The notes under the pieces are model-generated. The model searched no databases, was not told where the DNA came from, and saw only the letters and a program-made list of their open reading frames with translations. The position numbers and the translations under genes are program-made. From positions 6,569,501-6,633,500 of the forward strand of contig NZ_CP011340.1 in the NCBI RefSeq assembly GCF_001278075.1: DNA of 64,000 nt. The letters run 5' to 3'. The stretch's first letter is position 1. Each line of letters starts with the position of its first letter. The DNA comes from Streptomyces pristinaespiralis. Its GTDB lineage: Bacteria > Actinomycetota > Actinomycetes > Streptomycetales > Streptomycetaceae. Below are positions 25,457 through 34,157 of this stretch, piece after piece.

Positions 25457-26095
25457 TCATGTCCTCTGCGGCCGCGTCACGGCAGTGGTCGAAGGCGTCC
25501 GCGACCCCAGGCGGGCGATCGCGCACGTCACACCGGCGGGCCGCCCCGCCGGCGCGGACCGCCGTTTGGGGACCAGCAGTTCGCCTCCGCCCGCCAGCGC
25601 CGCGGCCTCGGCGACCGACGGCGTCCCCACCGCACGCAGTGCGGCGGGGGACGGGTTCTCCACGGGGACCCGCGCCAAACGCTCCGCGCCGTACGTCCAC
25701 AGCGGAACGCCCAGGCGCTCCGCGGCGCCCAGCACGCCCGGTTCCGCCGCTTTCGCGTCGACGGTCGCCAGGGCCACCACGTCGGACGTCGACAACCCCG
25801 CCTCGCGCAGCGCCTCCTCGACCAGGCCGTGCACCTCGTCGACGGGCACGCCGCGCGACGCGCCGACACCGACGACCAGGCCCCGCGGCCCTGCCGAGGA
25901 GCCGCCCGTCGCACCGGTGGCGGACCCTGCCGCCGCCGCACCGCCCGTCGTAAGGGGCGTCGGTCTGTGCGTCGGACCGTCCGCCGGACCGGTCGTGGAC
26001 CCTGCCGCCGCACCGCCCGTCGGCGACCCGCCCGTCGTGCCGGCCGGGGACCAGTCCGTCGTGCCGGCCGCCGACCCGCCCACGGCGTCGCTCAC
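25457..26095 (-). CDS. cobE: CobE/CbiG C-terminal-type cobalamin biosynthesis protein
   Basis: 212 residues. Residues about 70-200 match the CobE/CbiG C-terminal domain (LVVGVGASRGVPVDEVHGLV, then LATVDAKAAEPGVL), which acts in corrin-ring precursor processing. The first 70 residues are a Gly/Thr/Pro/Ala tract of short repeats, unusual for the family and probably disordered. The GTG at 26095 has GGGGAG 7 nt upstream. The similarity is real, but whether this lone domain completes the CbiG reaction is uncertain. Confidence 0.75.
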   Translation of the reverse strand: MSDAVGGSAAGTTDWSPAGTTGGSPTGGAAAGSTTGPADGPTHRPTPLTTGGAAAAGSATGATGGSSAGPRGLVVGVGASRGVPVDEVHGLVEEALREAGLSTSDVVALATVDAKAAEPGVLGAAERLGVPLWTYGAERLARVPVENPSPAALRAVGTPSVAEAAALAGGGELLVPKRRSAPAGRPAGVTCAIARLGSRTPSTTAVTRPQRT

Positions 26096-26226
26096 GAAGC
26101 GGCTCCCCGGTCGGCGGCCGACGGCCCGTCAGCGGCGTTGCCGGCCGTGGCCGGTGTCCTGTCAACCGGGTGAACCGGACGCACCGCGATGTGCGCGAGG
26201 GTCCCGGGATCGGCTAGCAAGGGCGC

Positions 26227-26946
26227 ATGGCGGTGATCGTCGCGCTCGGCGCGTTCCTCATGACGCTCTTCGGAGGCTGGACGGCCGGTCGTGTCACCGA
26301 CCGCCGTCACCTCGTGCTGGGCCTGGCCGGCGGGCTGATGCTCGGCGTCGTCGGCCTCGAACTGCTGCCGGAGGCGCTGGAGGCCGCGGGCGGACCGGTG
26401 CTGGGCGTGCCGCAGGCGCTGCTGCTGTTCGTCGGCGGCTTCCTCACGGCGCACATGGTCGAACGGCTGCTGGCCGTACGGCAGGCGGCGCACGGGGCGG
26501 ACCACCGCGTGCCGCAGGTGGGCCTGACGGCGGCCGCGGCCATGGTCGCCCACAGCCTGATGGACGGCATCGCGCTCGGCGTCGCGTTCCAGGTCGGCGG
26601 CGGGATGGGTGCCGCCGTGGCGCTCGCCGTCGTCACCCACGACTTCGCCGACGGGTTCAACACGTACACGATCACCAGCCTGTACGGGAACACCCGCCGC
26701 AAGGCGAACATGATGCTCTTCGCCGACGCGTGCGCCCCCGTCGTCGGCGCGGCGTCGACGATGCTGTTCACTCTTCCTGAGGATCTTCTCGGCAGCTACC
26801 TCGGCTTCTTCGGAGGTGCGCTGCTGTACCTGGCCGCAGCCGAGATCCTGCCCGAGGCGCACCACGAACACCCGGCCCGCTCCACCCTGTTGTGCACAGT
26901 CGGAGGAGTGGGCTTCATCTGGCTGGTCGTCGGCGTGGCCGAGTGA
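26227..26946 (+). CDS. ZIP family metal transporter
   Basis: 239-residue membrane protein of the ZIP family with about 7-8 hydrophobic segments. The TM4/TM5 metal-site motifs are in MVAHSLMDGIALGVAFQ and VVTHDFADGFNTYT. Such proteins import zinc, iron or related divalent ions; its place among cobalamin genes makes a cobalt or zinc supply role conceivable, but that is only context. It is divergent from the CobE-like gene and convergent with cobB. Confidence 0.83.
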   Translation: MAVIVALGAFLMTLFGGWTAGRVTDRRHLVLGLAGGLMLGVVGLELLPEALEAAGGPVLGVPQALLLFVGGFLTAHMVERLLAVRQAAHGADHRVPQVGLTAAAAMVAHSLMDGIALGVAFQVGGGMGAAVALAVVTHDFADGFNTYTITSLYGNTRRKANMMLFADACAPVVGAASTMLFTLPEDLLGSYLGFFGGALLYLAAAEILPEAHHEHPARSTLLCTVGGVGFIWLVVGVAE

Positions 26947-26975
26947 CGCCCCGGCCGGCCGGTCTCTTCCCCCGC

Positions 26976-28358
26976 TCATGTGCCGCATGCCGCCACGAAC
27001 CGGGCGGCCACCTCCGGCCGCGACGCCCAGTGCGTGTGCAGGTAGCTGGCGTGCACGCCGTGCTGTACGAAGCCCTCGACCCGGCGCTCCGGCCGCACCA
27101 TGCCCCACGCGGGCACCGGCCCCGCGCCCGGCACCAGCACCGTGCGGTGGAACTCGTGCCCCCGCAGCCTTGTTCCCGCAGCCGCGAGCGGGCTGTCGCT
27201 CACCGCGACGGCCTCCCGGTAGCCCAGGGTCAGCCGGCCCGACATGCGCGCGTCGGCGTCCAGCACGCCGCACATGGGCTTTCCGTCCAGGGACCGGGCC
27301 AGGTAGAGCAGCCCCGCGCATTCGGCCGCGACCGGCGCACCCGAGCGCGCCAGTTCGCAGACCGCCTTGCGCAACGGCTCGTTCGCGGAGAGCTCGGGCG
27401 CGTACACCTCGGGGAAACCGCCGCCGATGACGATGCCGCGGGTCCCCTCGGGGAGCTGTTCGTCCCGGAGCGGGTCGAAGGCCACGACCTCGGCCCCGGC
27501 CGCCCGCAGCAGCTCCACGTGCTCGGCGTACGAGAACGTGAACGCGGCGCCGCCGGCGACCGCGACCACCGGCCGCCCCGACCCGGCGACCGCGGCGGAG
27601 GACACGACCGCGCCCCCGGAGTGCGGCCCTGCCGCGAAAGCGGGCGTCCACGCCCGCGCGTCGAGCGGGGGCGCGCTGCGCGCCAGCGCCAGCAGACCGT
27701 CGAGGTCGCACCCCGCCCGTACCTGTTCTGCCATCGACGCCACCGCGTCGACCGCCTCCGCCTGCCGCTCGGCGACCGGCACCAGACCCAGGTGGCGCGA
27801 CGGCGTCGCCACCTCGGCCGCCCGCCGCAGCACACCGAGCACCGGCACGCCCGATCCGCCGAGCGCCTCCCGCAGCAGGTGCTCGTGCCGGTCGGTGGCG
27901 ACCTTGTTGAGGATCACCCCGCCGATCCGTACCTCCGGGTCCCACGACGCGAACCCGTGCACCAGCGCCGCCACCGACCTGGACTGCGACGACGCGTCCA
28001 CCACCAGCACCACGGGGGCGCGCAGCAGCTTCGCCACCTGGGCGGTCGAGGCCAGCTCGCCCTGGTCGGCGGCTCCGTCGTACAGCCCCATGACGCCCTC
28101 GACGACGGCGAGTTCGCAGCCGTCGGCACCGTGCCGGAACAGCGGGGCGACCAGGTCCGTACCGCACAGGTACGCGTCGAGGTTGCGGCCCGGCCGCCCC
28201 GTGGCCAGCGCGTGGTAGCCCGGGTCGATGTAGTCCGGGCCCACCTTGTGCGGGGAGACGGTGAGGCCGGCCGCCGTGAACGCGGCCATCAGGCCCGTCG
28301 CGACCGTGGTCTTGCCCGCGCCGGAGGACGGCGCGGCGATGACGAGACGTGCTACCAC
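26976..28358 (-). CDS. cobB: Cobyrinate a,c-diamide synthase
   Basis: 460-residue ATP- and glutamine-dependent amidase that converts (hydrogeno)byrinate to the a,c-diamide. The N-terminal P-loop-like ATPase (IAAPSSGAGKTTVATGL, KVGPDYIDPGYH) is joined to a class I glutamine amidotransferase with the catalytic Cys in VAAECAGLLYLA and a late His in GHEFHRTVLV. The GTG start overlaps the cobO stop by 7 nt. It is the distal gene of the riboswitch-led operon cobD-cobQ-chelatase-cobO-cobB. Confidence 0.95.
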   Translation of the reverse strand: MVARLVIAAPSSGAGKTTVATGLMAAFTAAGLTVSPHKVGPDYIDPGYHALATGRPGRNLDAYLCGTDLVAPLFRHGADGCELAVVEGVMGLYDGAADQGELASTAQVAKLLRAPVVLVVDASSQSRSVAALVHGFASWDPEVRIGGVILNKVATDRHEHLLREALGGSGVPVLGVLRRAAEVATPSRHLGLVPVAERQAEAVDAVASMAEQVRAGCDLDGLLALARSAPPLDARAWTPAFAAGPHSGGAVVSSAAVAGSGRPVVAVAGGAAFTFSYAEHVELLRAAGAEVVAFDPLRDEQLPEGTRGIVIGGGFPEVYAPELSANEPLRKAVCELARSGAPVAAECAGLLYLARSLDGKPMCGVLDADARMSGRLTLGYREAVAVSDSPLAAAGTRLRGHEFHRTVLVPGAGPVPAWGMVRPERRVEGFVQHGVHASYLHTHWASRPEVAARFVAACGT

Positions 28359-28960
28359 TCGATGCCCCGCTGGCCCTTCTGACCCGCGTCCATCGGGTGC
28401 TTGACCTTCGACATGTCCGTGACCAGGTCGGCGAAGTCGATCAGCTTCTGCGGCGCGTTGCGGCCGGTGATCACCACATGCTGGGTGCCGGGCCGCCCGC
28501 GCAGCACCTCGATCACCTCGTCGGTGTCGATCCAGCCCCAGTGGAGCGGGTACGCGAACTCGTCGAGCACGTACAGCTTGTGCGTCTCGGCGGCGAGGTC
28601 CCGCTTGACCTGCTCCCAGCCCTCACGGGCCTTGTCCTCGTTGGACTGCTCGCCCTCCGCGGGGGCGCGCTGGATCCACGACCAGCCCTCGCCCATCTTG
28701 TGCCAGGCGACCGTGCCGCCCTCGCCGCTCGCGCCCAGCACCTTGAGCGCGTTCTCCTCGCCGACCTTCCACTTCGCCGACTTGACGAACTGGAACACCC
28801 CGACCGGCCATCCCTGGTTCCAGGCCCGCAGCGCCAGCCCGAAGGCGGCCGTCGACTTGCCCTTGCCGATGCCCGTGTGCACGAACACCAGCGGGCGGTT
28901 GCGGCGCTGACGGGTGGTGAGTCCGTCGTCCGGTACGACGGACGGCTGTCCCTGCGGCAT
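28352..28960 (-). CDS. cobO: Cob(I)yrinic acid a,c-diamide adenosyltransferase
   Basis: 202-residue CobA/CobO-type ATP:corrinoid adenosyltransferase that attaches the upper adenosyl ligand. The P-loop is in VFVHTGIGKGKSTAAFGLAL, and LDEFAYPLHWGWID and HVVITGRNAPQKLID are family blocks. Its start codon shares a base with the chelatase stop codon (TAATG) and its end overlaps cobB, so it is translated within the operon. Confidence 0.95.
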   Translation of the reverse strand: MPQGQPSVVPDDGLTTRQRRNRPLVFVHTGIGKGKSTAAFGLALRAWNQGWPVGVFQFVKSAKWKVGEENALKVLGASGEGGTVAWHKMGEGWSWIQRAPAEGEQSNEDKAREGWEQVKRDLAAETHKLYVLDEFAYPLHWGWIDTDEVIEVLRGRPGTQHVVITGRNAPQKLIDFADLVTDMSKVKHPMDAGQKGQRGIEW

Positions 28961-31017
28961 TACGCGGCCCTCCTTGAGGCGGATGTGTCCCGGACGTCCT
29001 TGACGAGCCCGGTGATCGATTCGGCCCGCAGCTCGTCGAGGGTGACGGCGCTGCCGCCGAGCTCCCGCGCGAGTGTGCCGGCCAGGCCGAGCCGCACGGG
29101 CCCGGCCTCGCAGTCCACGACGACGGCCGCGGTCCCCTCTGCGGCGTGCAGCCGTGCGGCGCGCAGGGCCGTCGGGAAGGCGTCCTTGGACCCCGCGGCC
29201 GTGGCGCGACCGTCGGTGACCACCACCATCAGCGGACGGCGCGACGGATCGCGCAGCCGCTCGATGCGCAGCACGTCCTGCGCCTTGAGCAGTCCCTGCG
29301 CCAGCGGTGTACGGCCGCCCGTCGGCAGCGACTCGAGCCGGGCCGCCGCCGCGTCCACCGAGGACGTGGGCGGCAGCGCCAGCTCCGCGCCCTTCCCGCG
29401 GAAGGTGATCAGCCCCACCTTGTCGCGCCGCTGGTAGGCGTCGAGCAGCAGGGAGAGCACCGCCCCCTTGACCGCGCCCATCCGCTTCCTGGCCGCCATC
29501 GAACCGGACGCGTCGACCACGAACAGCACGAGGTTCCCCTCACGCCCCTCGCGGGTCGCCTGCCGCATGTCGTCCCGGCGGACCACCAGCCCCGGGCCGC
29601 TGCGCCCGCGGGCGCGCTGGTGCGGAGCGGCGGCCTGCACGGTGGCCGCCAGGTGCAGTTTGGTGAGCGCGCCCCGGGGCCGCCGCGCGCCGGTGGTACG
29701 GCCGTGCTCGGTCCGCGCCCGGGACCTGCGCCCGGCAGCGCCCTCGCCGAGACCGGGCACGCTGAGCATCTTGGTGCGGAAGGGTTCCGTGGCCCGTGCG
29801 GGCTGCTGCTCGGCGCCGGTGCCCGGCGCCGGCACGGGTGCCCGACCGGGCTCGTCTTGGGACCCGGCCGCCTCACCCGTGTCCGGTCCGCTGCCCTGCG
29901 GAGGTACCCCGCCGCCTCCGCCGCCTCCGCCGTCGGGACCGCCGTCCGGACCGGGGTCCGGGTCGGTCTCCGGGCCGGGGTCGTTGTCCGGGTCGGGCTC
30001 GTCGTGGCCGCCGAACTCGTCCAGCGTCTCGTCCAGCTTGCTCTCGTCCAGGCCGGGCGCGTCGAAGGGATTGCGCCGCCTGCGGTGCGGCAGCGCCAGC
30101 AGCGCGGCCTGCCGGACGTCCTCCTCCATGACCTCGTCCCGTCCCGCCCACGCGGCCAGCGCGGTCGCCGTACGGGCCATCACGATGTCGGCACGCATGC
30201 CGTCCACCTCGAACGCCGCGCAGGTCGCCGCGATCTGACGCAGCGCCACATCACCGAGGACCACGCGCGGCAGCAGCTCCCGCGCCGCCACGATCCGCTC
30301 GCGCAGCGCCTCCTCCTCACCGGCCCAGCGCGTCGCGAAGCCGGCGGGGTCGTCGTCGTACGCGAGCCTGCGCCGTACGACCTCCACCCGCTGGTCGGGA
30401 TCGCGGGAGGCCGCGACCTCCACGGTGAGGCCGAACCGGTCCAGCAACTGCGGCCGCAGCTCGCCCTCCTCGGGGTTCATGGTCCCGACGAGCAGGAAGC
30501 GGGAGGCGTGCCGTACGGAGACACCCTCACGCTCGACGTACGAAGCGCCCATGGCGGCGGCGTCCAGCAGCAGGTCGACGAGGTGGTCGTGCAGAAGGTT
30601 GACCTCGTCGACGTACAGCAGCCCCCGGTGCGCGTCCGCGAGCAGTCCGGGTTCGAACGCCTTCACGCCCTCGGCGAGCGCCCGCTCGATGTCGAGCGCG
30701 CCGACGAGCCGGTCCTCGGAAGCGCCGACGGGCAGTTCCACCATCCGCGTCGGCCGTGCCACGCCCGGCCCCGCCTCGTGCGGGCCGTCCGGACAGGCCG
30801 GGTCCGGGGCCGCGGGCGCACAGGAGAACCGGCAGCCCGCGACCACGTCGACGTGCGGCATGAGGGACGCGAGCGCGCGTACGGCGGTCGACTTGGCGGT
30901 CCCCTTCTCGCCGCGCACGAGCACGCCGCCGACCGCCGGACTGACCGCGTTGAGCAGCAGGGCCAGCCGCAGATCGTCCATCCCGACGACCGCGGTGAAC
31001 GGATAGGGGGTGCTCAT
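28960..31017 (-). CDS. ChlI/ChlD-type chelatase subunit (putative cobaltochelatase)
   Basis: 685 residues. An N-terminal AAA+ domain like ChlI/BchI (Walker A VRGEKGTAKSTAVRAL, Walker B LLYVDEVNLLHDHLVDLLLD, sensor VGTMNPEEGELRPQLLDRFG) is followed by an acidic Asp/Pro/Gly linker (about 370-480) and a C-terminal VWA domain with MIDAS motif VVDASGSMAA. Such fused I/D subunits power insertion of cobalt or magnesium with a large CobN/ChlH subunit, which is not in this window. The ATG at 31017 gives MSTPYPFTAVVGMDDLRLAL. Between cobQ and cobO. Confidence 0.9.
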   Translation of the reverse strand: MSTPYPFTAVVGMDDLRLALLLNAVSPAVGGVLVRGEKGTAKSTAVRALASLMPHVDVVAGCRFSCAPAAPDPACPDGPHEAGPGVARPTRMVELPVGASEDRLVGALDIERALAEGVKAFEPGLLADAHRGLLYVDEVNLLHDHLVDLLLDAAAMGASYVEREGVSVRHASRFLLVGTMNPEEGELRPQLLDRFGLTVEVAASRDPDQRVEVVRRRLAYDDDPAGFATRWAGEEEALRERIVAARELLPRVVLGDVALRQIAATCAAFEVDGMRADIVMARTATALAAWAGRDEVMEEDVRQAALLALPHRRRRNPFDAPGLDESKLDETLDEFGGHDEPDPDNDPGPETDPDPGPDGGPDGGGGGGGGVPPQGSGPDTGEAAGSQDEPGRAPVPAPGTGAEQQPARATEPFRTKMLSVPGLGEGAAGRRSRARTEHGRTTGARRPRGALTKLHLAATVQAAAPHQRARGRSGPGLVVRRDDMRQATREGREGNLVLFVVDASGSMAARKRMGAVKGAVLSLLLDAYQRRDKVGLITFRGKGAELALPPTSSVDAAAARLESLPTGGRTPLAQGLLKAQDVLRIERLRDPSRRPLMVVVTDGRATAAGSKDAFPTALRAARLHAAEGTAAVVVDCEAGPVRLGLAGTLARELGGSAVTLDELRAESITGLVKDVRDTSASRRAA

Positions 31018-31105
31018 CGCCTGATCACTCCTTCGCTGGAGCCGCGGAGCGGCTCGCCTGTGCCCTGCCGGATCCGACTGCGGGCCGATTGCCCGCCGAC
31101 CGCTC

Positions 31106-32614
31106 TCACGGCGCACCCGGAGGGATGAACGGCATCCCCACGGGCGCCCCTTCCTCGATCAGCCGCATCAACGCGTCCGTGTCCGCGTGCTCCTCGATCA
31201 GGTCCCCCAGCCGGTCCAGCTGTTCCTCCCGCAGCGTGCCGAAGCTCGTGTCGGGCGCGGGCACGAAACGCCGGCCCGCCTGTGCGGCGACCTTCCGCAG
31301 GAACGCCCGCCTGAAGTCGTCGCTCTCCAGCGACCCGTGCCAGTGCGTGCCCCACACCGCGCCGACCCGGCAGCCGTCCAGGAAGGGGTCACCGCCGAGG
31401 ACCTCGGCGACGCCGTGATGGATCTCGTAGCCCTCGACCCGCGCGCCGAGCGCCTCGCCGACGGGCCGTGCGAGGGTCTTGTCCGGCGCGAACCGCACCC
31501 GTACCGGCAGCAGCCCGAGCCCGTCGACCGCGCCGGCCCTCGACTCGACGTCGTCCTCGATGTGTTCGCCCAGCGCCTGGAAGCCGCCGCAGATGCCCAG
31601 CACCGGCCTTCCCTCGGCAGCGCGCCGCATCAGGGCGTCCGCGAGACCGCGCTCACGCAGCCATGCCAGTGCCTTCACGGTTCCGCGGGTGCCGGGGACC
31701 ACGACCAGGTCCGCGTCCGCGAGCTCCTCCGCGCGGTCCACGAACCGCACCACGACGCCCGGTTCCGCGGCCAGCGCGTCCACGTCCGTGAAGTTCGACA
31801 TCAGCGGGACGGCGCACACCGCGACCCGCAGCACGTCCTCACCGACGGGCGGCGCCACCACCGACTCCCGCACGGCGCCGCGCAGGGAGACCCGCAGGCC
31901 GTCCTCCTCGTCGATGCCGAGCCCGTGCGCGTAGGGGAGGACCCCGAACGTCCGCCGCCCGGTCAGGCCGAGCAGCATCTCGAGCCCCGGCTCCAGCAGC
32001 GACACGTCACCACGGAACTTGTTGACCAGATAGCCGGCGACAAGTGTCTGGTCCTCGGGGCTCAGGAGCGCCGTCGTACCGAAGAACTGGGCGAAGACCC
32101 CGCCCCTGTCGATGTCGCCGACCACCAGCACCGGCAGCCGGGCGGCCCGCGCGATGCCCATGTTCACGATGTCCGTGCGGCGCAGATTGATCTCGGCCGG
32201 ACTGCCCGCCCCCTCGCAGATCACGGCGTCATACGTGCCCCGCAACTCCTCCAGGCACGCCATCACCGGCTCGAAGAGCTCCCGCTGCCGGCCCCCGTGG
32301 TACCCCTTGGCGCTCAGCTCGCCGACCGGCCGGCCCATCAGCACCACCTGGCTGGAGCGGTCGCTGCCGGGCTTGAGGAGCACGGGATTCATCAGCGCGG
32401 TCGGCTCCACGCGCGCGGCCTGCGCCTGCATGGCCTGCGCCCGCCCGATCTCCGCGCCCTCGCGCGTCACGAACGAATTCAGGGACATGTTCTGCCCCTT
32501 GAAGGGCGCGACCTTCACGCCCCGGCGCACCAGCCACCGGCAGATGCCGGCGGTCACGACACTCTTGCCCGCGTCCGAGGTGGTCCCGGCGACGAGCAGC
32601 CCCCCACCGGTCAT
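31106..32614 (-). CDS. cobQ: Cobyric acid synthase
   Basis: 502-residue amidase that adds four amides to adenosylcobyrinate diamide. The ATPase domain ([33 protein letters not shown]) is joined to a glutamine amidotransferase domain with the catalytic Cys in [18 protein letters not shown] and a late His in [11 protein letters not shown]. The ATG overlaps the cobD stop (ATGA); 88 nt separate it from the chelatase gene. Confidence 0.95.
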   Translation of the reverse strand: MTGGGLLVAGTTSDAGKSVVTAGICRWLVRRGVKVAPFKGQNMSLNSFVTREGAEIGRAQAMQAQAARVEPTALMNPVLLKPGSDRSSQVVLMGRPVGELSAKGYHGGRQRELFEPVMACLEELRGTYDAVICEGAGSPAEINLRRTDIVNMGIARAARLPVLVVGDIDRGGVFAQFFGTTALLSPEDQTLVAGYLVNKFRGDVSLLEPGLEMLLGLTGRRTFGVLPYAHGLGIDEEDGLRVSLRGAVRESVVAPPVGEDVLRVAVCAVPLMSNFTDVDALAAEPGVVVRFVDRAEELADADLVVVPGTRGTVKALAWLRERGLADALMRRAAEGRPVLGICGGFQALGEHIEDDVESRAGAVDGLGLLPVRVRFAPDKTLARPVGEALGARVEGYEIHHGVAEVLGGDPFLDGCRVGAVWGTHWHGSLESDDFRRAFLRKVAAQAGRRFVPAPDTSFGTLREEQLDRLGDLIEEHADTDALMRLIEEGAPVGMPFIPPGAP

Positions 32615-33564
32615 GCCGGCCTCCTTCCGCCGCGGCCCTGCCGCAGCACCCGCCCCGCCGCGCAGACGGCGAGGGTCAGCAGACCGACCCGGCGCGAGAG
32701 CCGCACCGCCCGTCCGATGTCACCGAACTCCACGGCACGCCCGCCCCCGTTGAGCACCGGCCGGTGCTCGACGCGCCCGCCGTACGAGAGGGGACCGCCC
32801 AGCCGCACACCCAGGGCGCCCGCGAAGGACGCCTCCACAGGGCCCGCGTTGGGGCTGGGGTGCTTGGCCGCGTCCGCGCGCCAGGCCCTGACGGCTCCGC
32901 GCCGGTCCGGGCCGCAGACGGCCGCCAGGGCCGCGGTCAGCCGGGCGCCCGGCCACCCGGCGACGTCGTCCAGGCGGGCCGAGGCCCAGCCGTACCGCAG
33001 GTAGCGGGGCGACCTGTGGCCGACCATCGCGTCCAGGGTGTTCACGGCCCGGAAGCCGACGAGACCGGGCACGCCCGCCAGCGCTCCCCACACCAGGGCG
33101 CCCACGACCGCGTCGGAGGTGTTCTCCGCCACGGACTCGACGACGGCGCGGGCGATCTGCTGCTCGTCCAGGGCCTGCGGGTCGCGCCCGCACAGATGGG
33201 GCAGCCGCTCGCGGGCGGCCTCGACGTCCCCGGCCGCCAGCGCCTCGCCGATGGCCGTGGCCTCCCGCCCCAGGGTCGTCCCCCCGACGACCGCCCAGGT
33301 GGCGGCGGCGGTCAGGGCGACGGACGCGGCGGGGGAGCGGCGTACGGCGCGGGACGCCAGCACGGCCGCCGCGACGGCGCCACCGGCGCACACAGCGGTG
33401 TGCAGGGCGCCCCTGCCACGGTGGTCACGCCAGAGGACACGCTCGACGGCGCCCGCGGCACGTCCGAACGCGGCGACCGGATGTCCGCGGCGGGGATCGC
33501 CGAGGAGCAGGTCACCGGCGAGGCCGGCGGCGGCGCCGTACACGAAGACTCGGTCGGCACGCAC
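32611..33564 (-). CDS. cobD: Adenosylcobinamide-phosphate synthase
   Basis: 317-residue CbiB/CobD membrane protein that attaches aminopropanol (phosphate) to cobyric acid. Several hydrophobic segments and family blocks are visible ([53 protein letters not shown]). The GTG at 33564 is the only reasonable start, yet it lacks a good ribosome-binding site of its own. A short leader frame ends 4 nt before it, suggesting translational coupling. First main gene after the cobalamin riboswitch. Confidence 0.93.
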   Translation of the reverse strand: MRADRVFVYGAAAGLAGDLLLGDPRRGHPVAAFGRAAGAVERVLWRDHRGRGALHTAVCAGGAVAAAVLASRAVRRSPAASVALTAAATWAVVGGTTLGREATAIGEALAAGDVEAARERLPHLCGRDPQALDEQQIARAVVESVAENTSDAVVGALVWGALAGVPGLVGFRAVNTLDAMVGHRSPRYLRYGWASARLDDVAGWPGARLTAALAAVCGPDRRGAVRAWRADAAKHPSPNAGPVEASFAGALGVRLGGPLSYGGRVEHRPVLNGGGRAVEFGDIGRAVRLSRRVGLLTLAVCAAGRVLRQGRGGRRPA

Positions 33565-33579
33565 GGGATCAGCGATCCC
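33565..33579 (-). promoter_or_regulatory. Hairpin touching the cobD start codon
   Basis: GGGATC-gct-GATCCC forms a 6-bp stem directly before the GTG and covers the leader stop codon. It could block initiation unless opened by a ribosome on the leader frame. Confidence 0.4.
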
Positions 33580-33622
33580 AGGGGTGGTGTCCGACGGACA
33601 GGGCTGTACCGCGGCCGGGCAT
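33569..33622 (-). CDS. 17-residue leader peptide upstream of cobD
   Basis: ATG at 33622 with GAGGA 8 nt upstream, then 17 codons (MPGRGTALSVGHHPWDR) and TGA, four bases before the cobD GTG. It lies between the riboswitch and cobD. Coupled translation through it would explain how cobD is started without its own ribosome-binding site. Such a short frame can arise by chance, so this is tentative. Confidence 0.45.
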   Translation of the reverse strand: MPGRGTALSVGHHPWDR

Positions 33623-33659
33623 GCGAAAAGTCCTCACTCAGGGTCCGCGCCCTGGTTCG

Positions 33660-33785
33660 ACGTGACCGGCGGTGAGAGTTCCTGGCTCCCCGGGAGCGTT
33701 CCTTCCCGGGTGACAGTGGCGGGACCGCGCCGGATTCGCACCGGACTTCCTCTTCTGCCGCCGTTGTTGGCCCCGGCAGTCCACC
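33660..33785 (-). ncRNA. Cobalamin (B12) riboswitch
   Basis: On the minus strand the conserved cobalamin aptamer is clear: GTCCGGTGCGAATCCGGCGC, then GGTCCCGCCACTGTCA (B12 box core), a variable GC hairpin around CCCGGGAAGGAACG and the closing AGCCAGGAACTCTCACCG. It lies about 95 nt upstream of cobD. Binding adenosylcobalamin is expected to turn down the cobD-cobQ-chelatase-cobO-cobB operon, probably by blocking translation. Ends are approximate. Confidence 0.92.
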
Positions 33786-33864
33786 ACGCGCGCGAACGCC
33801 CGTCAACTCACCATTGACCTGCGGCGGGGCAGTGTGCCGAGCCCCACACGGGCGGACACACGAA

Positions 33865-33904
33865 GGCCGGGCCGTGGACACCCTCGGGTGCTCACGGCCC
33901 GGCC
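33865..33904 (-). terminator. Terminator after the pit operon
   Basis: 12-bp stem GGCCGGGCCGTG (33865-33876) with CACGGCCCGGCC (33893-33904) and a 16-nt loop, 20 nt past the stop codon of the small membrane protein gene. Confidence 0.75.
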
Positions 33905-33923
33905 TCGCAGGGCTGTGCGGTCG

Positions 33924-34145
33924 TCAGACGACGATCAGGTAGATCCCGTAGGACACGGCCGCCGCGCAGAGTGCGAAGCAGGCGTACGCGCCGGTGCGGG
34001 CCAGTGCGCCGGAGCCTCCGGCCCGGGCGGCCGACTCCTGCTTGGTGAGGCCCACGACGCCCAGGGTGAAGAGGCCCACCAGCGCGACGGTGGCGACGAG
34101 GCTCACGCCGAACACGGAGCCGAGAGCGGTCCAGTCGATCTTCAT
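33924..34145 (-). CDS. Small membrane protein accompanying PiT transporter
   Basis: 73 residues with two hydrophobic helices (SVFGVSLVATVALVGLFTLG and ACFALCAAAVSYGIYLIVV) separated by a short Ala/Gly/Arg loop. It follows pit after 12 nt on the same strand, an arrangement I recall as conserved in Streptomyces. A helper of the phosphate transporter is likely, but the function is unknown. Confidence 0.8.
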   Translation of the reverse strand: MKIDWTALGSVFGVSLVATVALVGLFTLGVVGLTKQESAARAGGSGALARTGAYACFALCAAAVSYGIYLIVV

Positions 34146-34157
34146 GCTGTTTCTTCC

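Noticed and set aside
26096..26226. Second cobalamin riboswitch between the CobE-like and ZIP genes
   Set aside because: The conserved B12-box core is absent; only the 33.7-kb site has it.
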